Program-made: the position numbers and the translations under genes
NCBI GenBank assembly: GCA_030431455.1
Contig: JAUIJE010000007.1
Coordinates: 372,001-436,000, forward strand
Direction of reading: 5' to 3'
Source of the DNA: a bacterium
Lineage (GTDB): Bacteria; Myxococcota; UBA727; JAUIJE01
DNA length: 64,000 nucleotides
The notes under the pieces: model-generated
Seen by the model: the letters and a program-made list of their open reading frames with translations, nothing else
Databases searched by the model: none
What the model was told of the DNA's origin: nothing
Shown here: positions 33,735-44,088 of the stretch, piece after piece
Position numbering within the stretch: the stretch's first letter is position 1
Layout: every line of letters begins with the position of its first letter

Positions 33735-33760
33735 AAAAAAGCCCGCGAAGTCGCGGGCTT
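33735..33760 (-). terminator. Rho-independent terminator of ftsH
   Basis: On the minus strand a 9-bp stem (AAGCCCGCG / CGCGGGCTT) closes a short loop and is followed by T6. It starts 9 bases after the ftsH stop codon. This is the clearest classical terminator in the window. Confidence 0.9.
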
Positions 33761-33768
33761 CTCGTCGG

Positions 33769-35772
<2,004 letters not shown>

Positions 35773-35821
35773 ACCATCATGGGCGCGCTTGGCCAGGCGG
35801 ACAAGCGCTGGCCGCAGATGC

Positions 35822-36862
35822 CTAGCCGCCCGCGTCCGGCGGGGGCACAGGGACCCGGACCCGCATGGAGACCGTGTGCGGGGCCTGCAAAAACGCATCT
35901 AACCCGCTGAATTGAAAGACTTTTCCGGACTCTCCAGCCGCGGCCGCGGCCGCGCACGCGGCCAGGGTCGGCGCCCCCCGCCGCGGATCTGTCGATGGCC
36001 GGGCCGCCATCTCCGCCTGCAGGGCCCGCCGCCAGAGCGCCACCCGCGCCGCGGCCGGCACGTCGGGGGCCATGCGCAGGACCACCTCGCCGGTGTGCAC
36101 GGTGCGCGCGACCGCGGATGCCGCCCACGCCCGCAGCGCGTCCTCGTCGTCCCGCCGCAAAAACGCCCGGTCCGCGCACCGGTCGGACAGCGCCGCGCCG
36201 GTCTCCGCAGCCCAATGCTGCAGGAGGCGCCGCGCCTGGGCGCGCCGGTTGTCGCCTGCCTCGTCGGCGGGGTCGACAAACACGTCCGTGACCCCTTGGG
36301 CCTCGAGCGCCGCCCGCAACGTGGCCCGGGGCAGCGACAAGAACGGACGGCACAAGGCCACGCCGGGCCCGAGGGGGCGCACCGCGGCCATGGCCGCCCC
36401 GCCCGGGCCCCCGCCCCAGCCGAGCAGGTCGAGCAAAAAGCCCTCCGCGACATCGTCGCGGTGGTGGGCCACGACGACGGTGGCCGCGCCGTGGGCGCGG
36501 GCGTGCGCGGTCAACAGGCGGTACCGCGCCGCCCGCCACGCGGCCTCGCCGAGGCCTCGTCCGTCCTCGTCGGCGTGCAGCACCGCGGCGGCGAAGCCCA
36601 GGGCCTGCGCCCGGCGCGCGACGTCGTGGGCGGCCTGGGTCGACGCGGGGTGGCTCTTGTGATCGACCGCGGCCACGATCAGAGGGGCGCGGTCGTCGTC
36701 GGGCAGGTGCGCGCACATCTCGAGCATGGCGCGGGAGTCCGGCCCGCCGCTCACCGCGAGCACCACCCCGCCCGGGGCCCGGGGCCCGACGTGGGCGGCC
36801 CAGGCGTTGCGCAACGGCTGGTGGGCACGCCGCACGGTGGTGGGGAGGGTCGGGCCGGTCAT
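35822..36862 (-). CDS. tilS: tRNA(Ile)-lysidine synthetase TilS
   Basis: The 346-residue protein has the N-type ATP PP-loop SGGPDS (38-43), the AHHRDDVAEGFLLDLL segment (family: AHHxDDxxE), and a downstream NRRAQARRLL stretch. TilS modifies cytidine 34 of tRNA-Ile2 to lysidine with ATP and lysine, changing codon and identity specificity. The VDHKSHP segment deviates from the usual VDHGLRPES. The ATG at 36862 is chosen because frame upstream has no plausible ribosome site. ftsH follows 49 bp downstream; tilS-ftsH adjacency is common in bacteria. Confidence 0.88.
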   Translation of the reverse strand: MTGPTLPTTVRRAHQPLRNAWAAHVGPRAPGGVVLAVSGGPDSRAMLEMCAHLPDDDRAPLIVAAVDHKSHPASTQAAHDVARRAQALGFAAAVLHADEDGRGLGEAAWRAARYRLLTAHARAHGAATVVVAHHRDDVAEGFLLDLLGWGGGPGGAAMAAVRPLGPGVALCRPFLSLPRATLRAALEAQGVTDVFVDPADEAGDNRRAQARRLLQHWAAETGAALSDRCADRAFLRRDDEDALRAWAASAVARTVHTGEVVLRMAPDVPAAARVALWRRALQAEMAARPSTDPRRGAPTLAACAAAAAAGESGKVFQFSGLDAFLQAPHTVSMRVRVPVPPPDAGG

Positions 36863-37021
36863 GTGCCCTTTGTGCGCGGCGATCCAAAAGTGTGCAACCC
36901 GCGCCGGGGTGCACCGATTTGGCCCGGTCTGGGGCGGCAAAAGCACCAAGCGACGCGGGCGCAGAGCCGGCACGGTCCTTGGACTCTCCGGGGGCAGTCA
37001 CCCACCGCTGAGGAGGAACAG

Positions 37022-37849
37022 ATGAAGGTGCGTTTTTATGGAGTGCGGGGATCGATCGCGACGTCGGGGCCGGAGACGGTCCGCTATGGCGGCAACACCA
37101 GCTGCGTCCTCGTCGAAGCCGGCGACCAAAAGCTGATCTTCGATGCCGGGACCGGCATCCAGCGGTTGGGCACGGAGCTCGGCCCCACCGACGTCGACGC
37201 CCATCTGTTCTTGAGCCATTTGCATTGGGACCACATCCAGGGCTTTCCCTTCTTCACCCCCGCGTTTGTGCCCGGCAACCAATTGTCCGTGTACCGGGTG
37301 GCCCTCTCCGACAGCGACGTGGGCATCCGACAAGCCCTGGCGGATCAGATGCAGCCCCCCAACTTCCCCGTGCCCCTCGACATCATGGGCGCGGACCTGC
37401 GCTTTTGGGATGTGCCCGAGCACGACCGAATCCGGCTGCCCCACGTCGAGGTGATTCCCCTCGCGGTGGACCACCCCAACGGCTGCGTGGCCTACCGGGT
37501 GCAACGGGGCCAAAAGGCGGTGGTGTACGCCACCGACCTCGAACACCACGAGGGCGAAATCAACGGCGGGCTCGTCGAGCTCTGCCGCGGCGCGGACGTG
37601 CTCATCTACGACGCGATGTACACCCCCGAGGAATACGCCGGGGAGGTGGGCATGAGCCGCAAGGGCTGGGGTCACTCCACGTTCGACGCGGGGGCGGCGA
37701 TCGCGGAGAAGGCGGGGGTCAAGACCTTGTGTCTGTTCCACCACGATCCCGGCCACGACGACGTCTTTCTCGACGGGCTCGGTGATCGGGCCCGGCGGCG
37801 CTTCGCCGACACCGTGGTCGCCCGCGAGGGGCTGACCCTCTCGCTCTGA
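37022..37849 (+). CDS. Metallo-beta-lactamase-fold hydrolase
   Basis: The 275-residue protein has the MBL zinc motif HLHWDH (66-71 region), GGNTSCVLVEA at the N-terminus, and downstream metal ligands (LAVDHPNGC, YATDLEHH, LFHHDPGHDD). The N-terminus MKVRFYGVRGSIATSGPETVRYGGNTSC resembles the phosphodiesterase branch related to PhnP and cyclic-nucleotide hydrolases. GAGGAGGAACAG precedes the ATG at 37022. Its 3' end lies opposite the reading frame of the gene ending at 37672. Whether it cleaves cyclic nucleotides, RNA or another ester cannot be told from sequence. Confidence 0.85.
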   Translation: MKVRFYGVRGSIATSGPETVRYGGNTSCVLVEAGDQKLIFDAGTGIQRLGTELGPTDVDAHLFLSHLHWDHIQGFPFFTPAFVPGNQLSVYRVALSDSDVGIRQALADQMQPPNFPVPLDIMGADLRFWDVPEHDRIRLPHVEVIPLAVDHPNGCVAYRVQRGQKAVVYATDLEHHEGEINGGLVELCRGADVLIYDAMYTPEEYAGEVGMSRKGWGHSTFDAGAAIAEKAGVKTLCLFHHDPGHDDVFLDGLGDRARRRFADTVVAREGLTLSL

Positions 37850-38229
37850 CCGGGGCCGCCGGCCGCGGGGGGGTCGTCGTCGAGCAACCACACGTCGGCC
37901 GCGAGCATGCTCGCCCCCAGGGCGAACAACACCGCGGCCGCGCTGGTCACGAAGAGGCCGGTGAGCAATTGGGCATAGGGCCGGATGTCGTCAAACAACT
38001 GCTCGTTCTCTCGAACGGCAAACAGCGCCAAGCCGGCGGCCATCACCCCCACCGACAGCCCGATGCAAAACGCGCCCGCCACCCCCAAGGCCCCCACCGA
38101 AAAGCCTCGCTCGACGTCGGGGGCCGCTTCGGCGGGCGCGGCCTCCGCTCCCGCCGCCACCGCCGGCCGATGAAGGCCCATTGTGCCCAAAAGCCCCACG
38201 AGGACCATGACGATGAACGAACGCGACAC
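37672..38229 (-). CDS. Small membrane protein whose frame runs into the MBL gene
   Basis: This 185-residue frame starts (GTG 38229) with a signal-like hydrophobic segment and two further helices (about 45-70 and 85-112), as expected for a small membrane protein. After about residue 125 the sequence becomes R/S/P-rich and reads antisense through 178 bp of the MBL hydrolase gene before reaching a stop. That part looks non-selected, so the original C-terminus probably lay near 37850. The gene may have lost its stop by mutation, or the call may end prematurely in another frame. Its 5' end lies near the start region of the divergent sigma-54 activator. Confidence 0.55.
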   Translation of the reverse strand: MSRSFIVMVLVGLLGTMGLHRPAVAAGAEAAPAEAAPDVERGFSVGALGVAGAFCIGLSVGVMAAGLALFAVRENEQLFDDIRPYAQLLTGLFVTSAAAVLFALGASMLAADVWLLDDDPPAAGGPGQSERVSPSRATTVSAKRRRARSPSPSRKTSSWPGSWWNRHKVLTPAFSAIAAPASNVE

Positions 38230-38296
38230 GTGTCACCCGCTTTCCGGTGATGGCCATCTCTTCCAACATCACGCGGCCTGGGTCAAACTCCTCGAC

Positions 38297-39817
38297 ATGG
38301 AACGCGGTCGTACCCGCATCGGCACCAACCCCAAGATCAACTCCCTCGCGTCGGCCGCGGCCCCGTACCTGACCCGCGGCGTGGAGCTCAACGACTTGCT
38401 CGCGGCCCTCGTCGACACCATCGTCAAAAACCTCGACGCCGACCGCGGCACCCTCTACCTCGTCGAAGGCAAAGCCCGGCGGGTGACGTCGATCATCGCG
38501 CACCTCCCCGAGCTCGAACAAATCCGGCTCAACCTCGGCGAGGGCATCGCGGGCTGGGTCGCCCAACAAGACCAACCGGTGCGCACCGACGACCCCGGGC
38601 TCGACGAACGGTTCAACGACACCGTCGACAAAAAGACCGGCTACAAGACCACCTCGATGCTCACCGTCCCCATCCGCGACACCGGGGGGCGCGTCATCGG
38701 GGTGCTGCAGCTGCTCAACAAAAAGTCGGGGCCCTTCACCGCGGACGACGAGACCCCCGCCCTCGAGCTCGCGGCCCAGGCCGGCCGGGTGCTCGAGTGC
38801 ACCAGCCTCTACGCCGAGCTCAAACAAAGCCCCATCGGGGGCGCCGACGACGAGGCGAGCGCCGGCCCCCTCACCTACCGCTTCAACCAGATCGTGGGGG
38901 AGTCAGACGCGATGCAGCGCGTGTACGGCCTCGTCGAGAAGGCCGCCCGGACCGACGCGTCGGTGCTGCTCACCGGGGAAAGCGGCACCGGCAAGGAGCT
39001 CATCGCGCGGGCGGTGCACATCAACAGCCCCCGCAAGCGCGAACGTTTCGTCAAGGTCGACTGCACCACCTTGCCCGAGGCCTTGATCGAAAACGAACTG
39101 TTCGGGCATGAAAAAGGCGCGTTCACCGGGGCCGACCGCACGGTGCCGGGCAAGTTCGAGGTGGCGCACAAAGGCACCCTGTTCATCGACGAGATCGGCG
39201 AACTCCCGCTCAAGTTGCAGGGCAAGCTGCTGCGGGTGTTGCAAGACCGCGAGTTCGAGCGGGTGGGCGGCACGACGACGATCCAGACCAACATCCGCGT
39301 CATCTGCGCGACCCACCGCAACCTGATGGACATGGTCGCGCAAGGCAGCTTCCGCGAGGATTTGTACTACCGGATTCGGGTGGTGCCGGTGGCTTTGCCG
39401 CCCCTGCGGGACCGCGGGCGAAAAGACCTGATGCGCCTGGTCGAACACTTCCTGGACAAGTTTTCTCGTCGACACGGTCGACCGATCTCGCGCATCACCG
39501 ACGAGGCGCTGGCCGCGCTGTCAGGGTATCCGTTCCCCGGCAACATCCGCGAACTGGAAAACTGCATCGAGTCCGCGGTGGTGCTCTGCGACGACGCGGT
39601 GATCGACGAGAGCGACCTTCCCCTGCCCCACGTGCGCCGGCGGCCCACGGCGTCGGCGGCGGGCGGCGACGGCTTGGGCGACCCAGACCTGAGCCTGGCC
39701 GACGTCGAGCGGCTGCACATCCAGCGGGTGCTCGACGCGGTGGGGGGCAACCAAAGCGAAGCCGCGCGGCGGTTGGGCATCGGGCGCAACACCCTCGCGC
39801 GCAAGCTCACGGACTGA
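38297..39817 (+). CDS. GAF-domain sigma-54-dependent activator
   Basis: From the ATG at 38297 the 506-residue protein comprises a GAF domain (about 25-170), an AAA+ sigma-54 activation domain (about 195-430) and a C-terminal Fis-type HTH. Key motifs are Walker A GESGTGKE, the intact GAFTGA loop in the stretch HEKGAFTGADR that touches sigma-54, Walker B FIDEIGE, an arginine-finger region in FREDLYYRIRV, and HTH residues in GNQSEAARRLGIGRNTLARKL. It activates promoters of the -24/-12 type. Earlier in-frame ATGs at 38207/38213 would overlap the divergent gene's start. No receiver domain is present, so a small ligand on GAF is likely. Confidence 0.9.
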   Translation: MERGRTRIGTNPKINSLASAAAPYLTRGVELNDLLAALVDTIVKNLDADRGTLYLVEGKARRVTSIIAHLPELEQIRLNLGEGIAGWVAQQDQPVRTDDPGLDERFNDTVDKKTGYKTTSMLTVPIRDTGGRVIGVLQLLNKKSGPFTADDETPALELAAQAGRVLECTSLYAELKQSPIGGADDEASAGPLTYRFNQIVGESDAMQRVYGLVEKAARTDASVLLTGESGTGKELIARAVHINSPRKRERFVKVDCTTLPEALIENELFGHEKGAFTGADRTVPGKFEVAHKGTLFIDEIGELPLKLQGKLLRVLQDREFERVGGTTTIQTNIRVICATHRNLMDMVAQGSFREDLYYRIRVVPVALPPLRDRGRKDLMRLVEHFLDKFSRRHGRPISRITDEALAALSGYPFPGNIRELENCIESAVVLCDDAVIDESDLPLPHVRRRPTASAAGGDGLGDPDLSLADVERLHIQRVLDAVGGNQSEAARRLGIGRNTLARKLTD

Positions 39818-39859
39818 CGAGGCCGCCCCCGCGACGGTAGACTGGCGCGGGAGGCAGGC

Positions 39860-41071
39860 ATGGCGGGGCGACGGCTGGGGCTTTTTCTGGTGTGGGGCAC
39901 ATTGGTGTGGACCGGGTGCCCGGCCGGCCCACAGGGGCCCGACGCCGGCGATGGCGACGGCGACGGTGACGGGGATGGCGATGGACCGGATGCGGGGGCG
40001 TTCGTCGACGGGGGCGCGGGGGTGGACGGCGGGGCCGGCACCGACGCGGGCATCGACTGCGCGGCCTGGCGCGCCGGCCTCGAGGCCGAGATGGACACCA
40101 TCCTCGGCGGGCTCAGCACCGACGTGGACTTCACCTACGCCATCGAAGCCGCGGACGGCGCCACCTACCAACACGCCCGGGGCGCGTCCTCGCTCGACAC
40201 GGTCTACGAGTCCGCCTCGTCGTCGAAGTGGCCGAGCGCGGCGATCATCCTCTGGGTGGTCGAGCGCGGGCTCGACGTCGGCGGGGTCCCGTTCGACCTC
40301 GACAGCACCCCGGCCGACTTTGTGCCCGGCTGGCCCATTCCCGACGACGACTCGTTGGCGGGGGTGCAGCTTCGCCACCTGCTCAACTTCACCTCCGGGC
40401 TGCACGACAACCTGCCCTGCGTGCAGACCTTCGCGGTGGGGGTCTCATTTGACCAATGCGTCACCCAGATCGGCGAAGACCACATCGGAACCGGGCGCAC
40501 GCCAGGCACACAGTTTCATTATTCGGGCAACCATCTCCAGGTCGCGGGCCGGATGGCGATGACCGCGATGGGCACCGACGACTGGCAGGACGTGTTCGAT
40601 GCGTTTCGGTCCGCCACCCAGCTATTCCCCAATTCCGCCTACGATCTCCCCCTCCCGGCCAAGCCGCGCCTGGCCGGGGGCATGCACTGGACCGGGAACG
40701 ACTACCTCGCGTTTTTGCGCGCCCTGCGCGACGGCGCCATCCTGTCCCCGGCCCGGCAGGACGCGATGCTGAGCGACCAACTCGCGGGGGCGGTGATCGA
40801 CTACTCCCCGGCCTACGAGGGGCTCGGCGAGGACTGGCATTACGGCTACGGGGGTTGGATCGAGTGCCCCGCGGACCCCTTCGACTGCGACACGGGGCTG
40901 CCGCGGACCTCGTGTGCCGGGGCCTACGGGGCCTACCCGTTCTACGACCGGGCCCGGGACGCGATCGGCCTGGTGGCCCGGCAAGGCGCGATCGGGACCT
41001 TTCAGCAGGGGGCGCTGGTGGCGCGAAGCGTACAAACCCAATTCGAGGCCTGGGCCGCCTGCCCACCCTGA
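39860..41071 (+). CDS. Serine hydrolase lipoprotein (beta-lactamase/AmpC-like fold)
   Basis: The 403-residue protein begins with a lipoprotein signal (LVWTGC, Cys near 20), then a repetitive G-D tract and a Gly/Ala/Asp-rich spacer (about 20-65). The hydrolase fold shows SxxK (Ser120-Lys123), LRHLLNFTSGL, and Tyr221 in YSGN, the equivalents of class C beta-lactamase and DD-peptidase catalytic residues. It may be a carboxypeptidase, esterase or an unrelated beta-lactamase-fold protein; the KTG motif is not clear. The GD tract could vary in number and be phase-variable in length (inference). Confidence 0.8.
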   Translation: MAGRRLGLFLVWGTLVWTGCPAGPQGPDAGDGDGDGDGDGDGPDAGAFVDGGAGVDGGAGTDAGIDCAAWRAGLEAEMDTILGGLSTDVDFTYAIEAADGATYQHARGASSLDTVYESASSSKWPSAAIILWVVERGLDVGGVPFDLDSTPADFVPGWPIPDDDSLAGVQLRHLLNFTSGLHDNLPCVQTFAVGVSFDQCVTQIGEDHIGTGRTPGTQFHYSGNHLQVAGRMAMTAMGTDDWQDVFDAFRSATQLFPNSAYDLPLPAKPRLAGGMHWTGNDYLAFLRALRDGAILSPARQDAMLSDQLAGAVIDYSPAYEGLGEDWHYGYGGWIECPADPFDCDTGLPRTSCAGAYGAYPFYDRARDAIGLVARQGAIGTFQQGALVARSVQTQFEAWAACPP

Positions 41072-41111
41072 CGCCCATTTGGCTCGAGCCGCGCGTGGGC
41101 TAGAGGCGGTT

Positions 41112-41936
41112 GTGCCCAAAGAACGCCGCTATTCCGATCAGGAAGTGTCCGCGCTGCTGGCGCGGGCGGCCGACCTGTCCGTCGAACAGAACAAAGGCGG
41201 CCTGTCGCTGACCGAGGTCGAGCGCATCGCGCAAGAGGCCGGCCTCGACGCGGCCCTGGTGCGCCAGGCCGCGGCCGAGCTCGCCCGCGGGGCCGCCCCC
41301 ACCCGGGCGGGGACGACCACGACGTGGCAAAAGCTGTTCGGCAAGGTGCGGCTGCGCTTCGAGACCGTGGTCCCGGGCGAGATGGACGAGGCCGCGCACG
41401 AGGACCTCTTCGACGCCGTGCAGGAACATTTGGGCCTGCCCGGCACGCTCAACCGCGCCGGCCGCGCGTTCTCGTGGACGCTCACCCCGGGGGCCAACGG
41501 CGGGCGGTCGTTGACCATCCACGTCTCCCCCAAGGGCGGCCAGACCGTGGTCCGGGTCGAGGAGCGCCTCGGCAATCTCGCCGGCGGGCTGTACGGCGGC
41601 CTGTTCGGCGGGGCCGGCGGGGGCCTGTCGCCCATGGCCGGGCTCGGGGGGGCCGCGCTGTTCGGTCCCGTGGGCGCGGTGCTCGGGGTCGCGGCCACGT
41701 TGGCCCTGACCCTGGCCGGGACCCGCGCGCTCTATGGCAAGCTGGCCGGCAACCGCGAGGAGGACCTCGCCCGATTGTTCGAAGCGTTGACCGACATCGT
41801 GGCCGAGCACGCGGTGACCGACGAATCCGCGCTCGCCGCGGCCAAGGAGCGGCAGGGGCTCTTGCCCGCGGCGGCCGCCGAGGAGCCGGTGCCGGTGGCG
41901 CAGACGGTGGACGCGGCGCTCACCCGAGAGGGGTGA
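41112..41936 (+). CDS. Membrane protein with predicted N-terminal helical domain
   Basis: The 274-residue protein (GTG 41112, GAGG six bases upstream) begins with a helical region typical of so-called 2TM or SHOCT-adjacent proteins (ALLARAADLSVEQ, LTEVERIAQEAGLDAALVRQAAAEL). A beta-rich middle section (about 70-150) precedes a Gly-rich hydrophobic pair (about 155-205). The end is acidic and disordered. The function is unknown. It is 40 bp downstream of the serine hydrolase gene in the same direction. A near-match of the 15-bp TGCAGGAACATTTGG sequence shared with the gene at 6294 lies inside. Confidence 0.68.
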   Translation: MPKERRYSDQEVSALLARAADLSVEQNKGGLSLTEVERIAQEAGLDAALVRQAAAELARGAAPTRAGTTTTWQKLFGKVRLRFETVVPGEMDEAAHEDLFDAVQEHLGLPGTLNRAGRAFSWTLTPGANGGRSLTIHVSPKGGQTVVRVEERLGNLAGGLYGGLFGGAGGGLSPMAGLGGAALFGPVGAVLGVAATLALTLAGTRALYGKLAGNREEDLARLFEALTDIVAEHAVTDESALAAAKERQGLLPAAAAEEPVPVAQTVDAALTREG

Positions 41937-42088
41937 GCGGGCGGATCTGTCCCCCGGGGTGCAGGCAGATTGTCGCGCCCCTTCCTCGCCGCCGCGGCAA
42001 GTTGCCGGGGGCCGCGAACAAACCGCGGCGCCAAGCCACCGAAAAGCTGGTTCTGGTTTTGCAGTGATGCTCCCCACCAGGGGGACAC

Positions 42089-42253
42089 ATGCTCAAGATT
42101 GTGCTCAAGACGTATCTGATGACCGCGCTGTCGGTGCTGCTGTTCGCGGCGTCGGCGATGGCCTTCCCGTTCGCGTTCGTGGCCATCCTCGTGCTCATGA
42201 TGGCGCCGGCGGTGGTGGCGGGGCTGTTCCCCGGGGCGGGCTCATCGGAGTAG
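42089..42253 (+). CDS. 54-residue single-pass membrane peptide
   Basis: ATG 42089 to TAG 42251-42253, with GGGGG a few bases upstream. The sequence begins MLKIVLKTYLMTALSV and is hydrophobic through about residue 45, giving one or two membrane spans with a basic N-terminus. The composition and lack of interruption suggest a real membrane peptide. It overlaps the 3' end of the convergent HEYVH gene by 12 bp. No family recognised. Confidence 0.5.
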   Translation: MLKIVLKTYLMTALSVLLFAASAMAFPFAFVAILVLMMAPAVVAGLFPGAGSSE

Positions 42254-43033
42254 GCGGGCGATGGCGTCGGCGTACGCGCGGGCCTCGCGCTCATAAGGCG
42301 TGACCCCGCCGGCCTGGGCGCGCTCCAAGAACCCGCGCAGGGCGTGGGCGGCCTCGGTGGGGGCGGTCGCGGCGTGGGCGGCAAAACTGTGCAGAGCGGT
42401 CTCGACCTCGCGCCACCGGTCGCGCCAAATCTCGGCCCAAGCGTGGTTGGCGTCGTCGTAGGCGGAGATGAGCCGCTCGTTCTCGTCGCCCGCCGTCGGG
42501 GTGGCCATGGCCCGGGCGCGCTCTTGCTGAAAAAAAGCGACAAAGCCGGCGCGGTCTTCGCGCCACTGGGCCACCCGGGCCGGGTCGGCCAAGTACCGAT
42601 CGGCCCAGATCTCGAACGAGAACGTGCGGTCCCGCAGGCCGGGCACGGCAAAATAGATGAACACCTCGGAGCACAGGCTCGCGTCGCGTTCGTTTTCCCA
42701 GATGCGCCGGGCGAAGGCCGCGTCCTCGTCGTGGGGGGCGTACACCAGGTCAGCGGCGTGGACGTACTCGTGCAGGTAGTACAGGTCCGAGATCGCGTCG
42801 TTCGTGTATTCGTCCCGGTGCGGAACCACGCCCATCCAGGTCAAAAAGTGCGACCGCTCCATGCGCGGCTCGCTGAGGTCACACCACAGCCGCGGCAGCC
42901 GGGCGAAGCGGCGCACAATGTCGTTCACATAGCCACCGGGCGCGTGGTGGGCGGCGCGGAACAGGTCGGTGCGCCAGAGCGCGCGCACGTGTTCGACGGT
43001 GCCGTCCCCGACGGTGACGGTGACGTTCTTCAC
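42242..43033 (-). CDS. HEYVH-motif protein, possible metal enzyme
   Basis: This 263-residue protein is not recognised. Its core YYLHEYVHAADLVY carries H-E-Y-V-H (residues 88-92), which fits the HExxH zinc motif, with acidic residues 20-35 downstream (ENERDASLCSE). The spacing would suit a gluzincin, but other metal enzymes with histidine-rich helices are possible. The region before it (TWMGVVPHRDEYTNDAISD) and the helical C-terminal part (SAYDDANHAWAEIWRDRWREVE) show conserved-looking aromatic and acidic residues. The GTG start at 43033 overlaps the PLP-enzyme stop, so the two genes are translationally coupled. Confidence 0.6.
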   Translation of the reverse strand: MKNVTVTVGDGTVEHVRALWRTDLFRAAHHAPGGYVNDIVRRFARLPRLWCDLSEPRMERSHFLTWMGVVPHRDEYTNDAISDLYYLHEYVHAADLVYAPHDEDAAFARRIWENERDASLCSEVFIYFAVPGLRDRTFSFEIWADRYLADPARVAQWREDRAGFVAFFQQERARAMATPTAGDENERLISAYDDANHAWAEIWRDRWREVETALHSFAAHAATAPTEAAHALRGFLERAQAGGVTPYEREARAYADAIARLLR

Positions 43034-44022
43034 CGGGCGGCCCCCTGCCCTTTGATGCGCGCATCGAGCCCGGGGGTGAGGCAGTACCGCGGCCCCTCCG
43101 CCCGGGCGAACGCGGCCGGCCCGGTGGGGCTGTGGGCGAGCAGGACCACGTCGCTGGCGGTGACCGCGGCGCCGGTGGCGGCGGCGAGCTCGGCCACCAG
43201 TGCGTCCTGGTGGGGGCGGTATTTCTGCGGAATCTCGTCCAGACCATGGGACTGCATGAGCGCGGTGCCGTAGCGCAGGGAGAGCAAGTTCTTGAACCAC
43301 ACGTTGCCGTACATCGACGGCCGCTCCGCGGTGCAGAGCACGCCCCCGACGCGGTGGTAGTAGACCCCGAACACTTTGCTCAACGAGAAGAACAGCGTGT
43401 CGATGCTGGGCGAACCCAATGGGACTGCATACGCACGGCCCGACCCGATGCAGCCCACGTAGCAGAGGTCGAGGGCGACGCGCACGGTGGGGTGGCGCTG
43501 GGCGAGATGGGCCAAGAACGGCCCGAGCCCGTCCCAGACATTGCCGTCGATGCTGCTGGGGGCGCTGATGAAGAATCGGTCGTGAGGCCCCACGTGCTCG
43601 TCGAGGGAGGCGGCGAAATCGATGCGAGGGTGCCGCACCACCCGGCAATGATAGGCCGCGGCGAACGCGGGAAAACCCTCGTACTCCCCGTCGAAGATGT
43701 GCATCACCGGCTCGCGGCCGGCCTGGCGGGCCTCGGCCACGTGCACCGCCACCGCGTCGCGGATGGCCTCGGACGAGCCCGCGGAGACATAGCGGTGGGC
43801 GAACCGGGCGAAGTCCACGTCGGCCACCGGCTTGACCCAGTCGCGCCAGGTCTCGAGCAGCTCGTGGTGCATCGGGTCCTGGTGTTTTTCCCAGGCGCGC
43901 TCGTACATGTCCCCGAGCGCGGGGGTGGTGCGCAGCCGGTCAAACGCCGCCCGGGTCTCGGGGTACACCAGCGAATAGACGGTGGGGATGACCCCGAGCG
44001 AAGCCAGCGCGTCGTCGTGCAT
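43030..44022 (-). CDS. Fold-type I PLP-dependent enzyme
   Basis: The 330-residue protein shows the fold-type I PLP architecture: a phosphate-binding loop SAGSSEAI (80-87), an Asp (D185) in VALDLCYVG that should contact the pyridine nitrogen, and the PLP lysine K216 in FSLSKVFGVYYHRVGG. It is somewhat short for an aminotransferase and has no clear substrate-binding arginine. The coupled downstream gene encodes the HEYVH protein, suggesting a two-step modification of an amino acid or small molecule (inference). A dispersed motif copy lies at 43417-43429. The nearest known family is not clear. Confidence 0.75.
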   Translation of the reverse strand: MHDDALASLGVIPTVYSLVYPETRAAFDRLRTTPALGDMYERAWEKHQDPMHHELLETWRDWVKPVADVDFARFAHRYVSAGSSEAIRDAVAVHVAEARQAGREPVMHIFDGEYEGFPAFAAAYHCRVVRHPRIDFAASLDEHVGPHDRFFISAPSSIDGNVWDGLGPFLAHLAQRHPTVRVALDLCYVGCIGSGRAYAVPLGSPSIDTLFFSLSKVFGVYYHRVGGVLCTAERPSMYGNVWFKNLLSLRYGTALMQSHGLDEIPQKYRPHQDALVAELAAATGAAVTASDVVLLAHSPTGPAAFARAEGPRYCLTPGLDARIKGQGAAR

Positions 44023-44088
44023 GCCCGCAGGCTAGCACGGGCCCTGGTCGGGCCCGGCGGGGTGCCTCAGCCTGCGGCGGGCAAAAGG

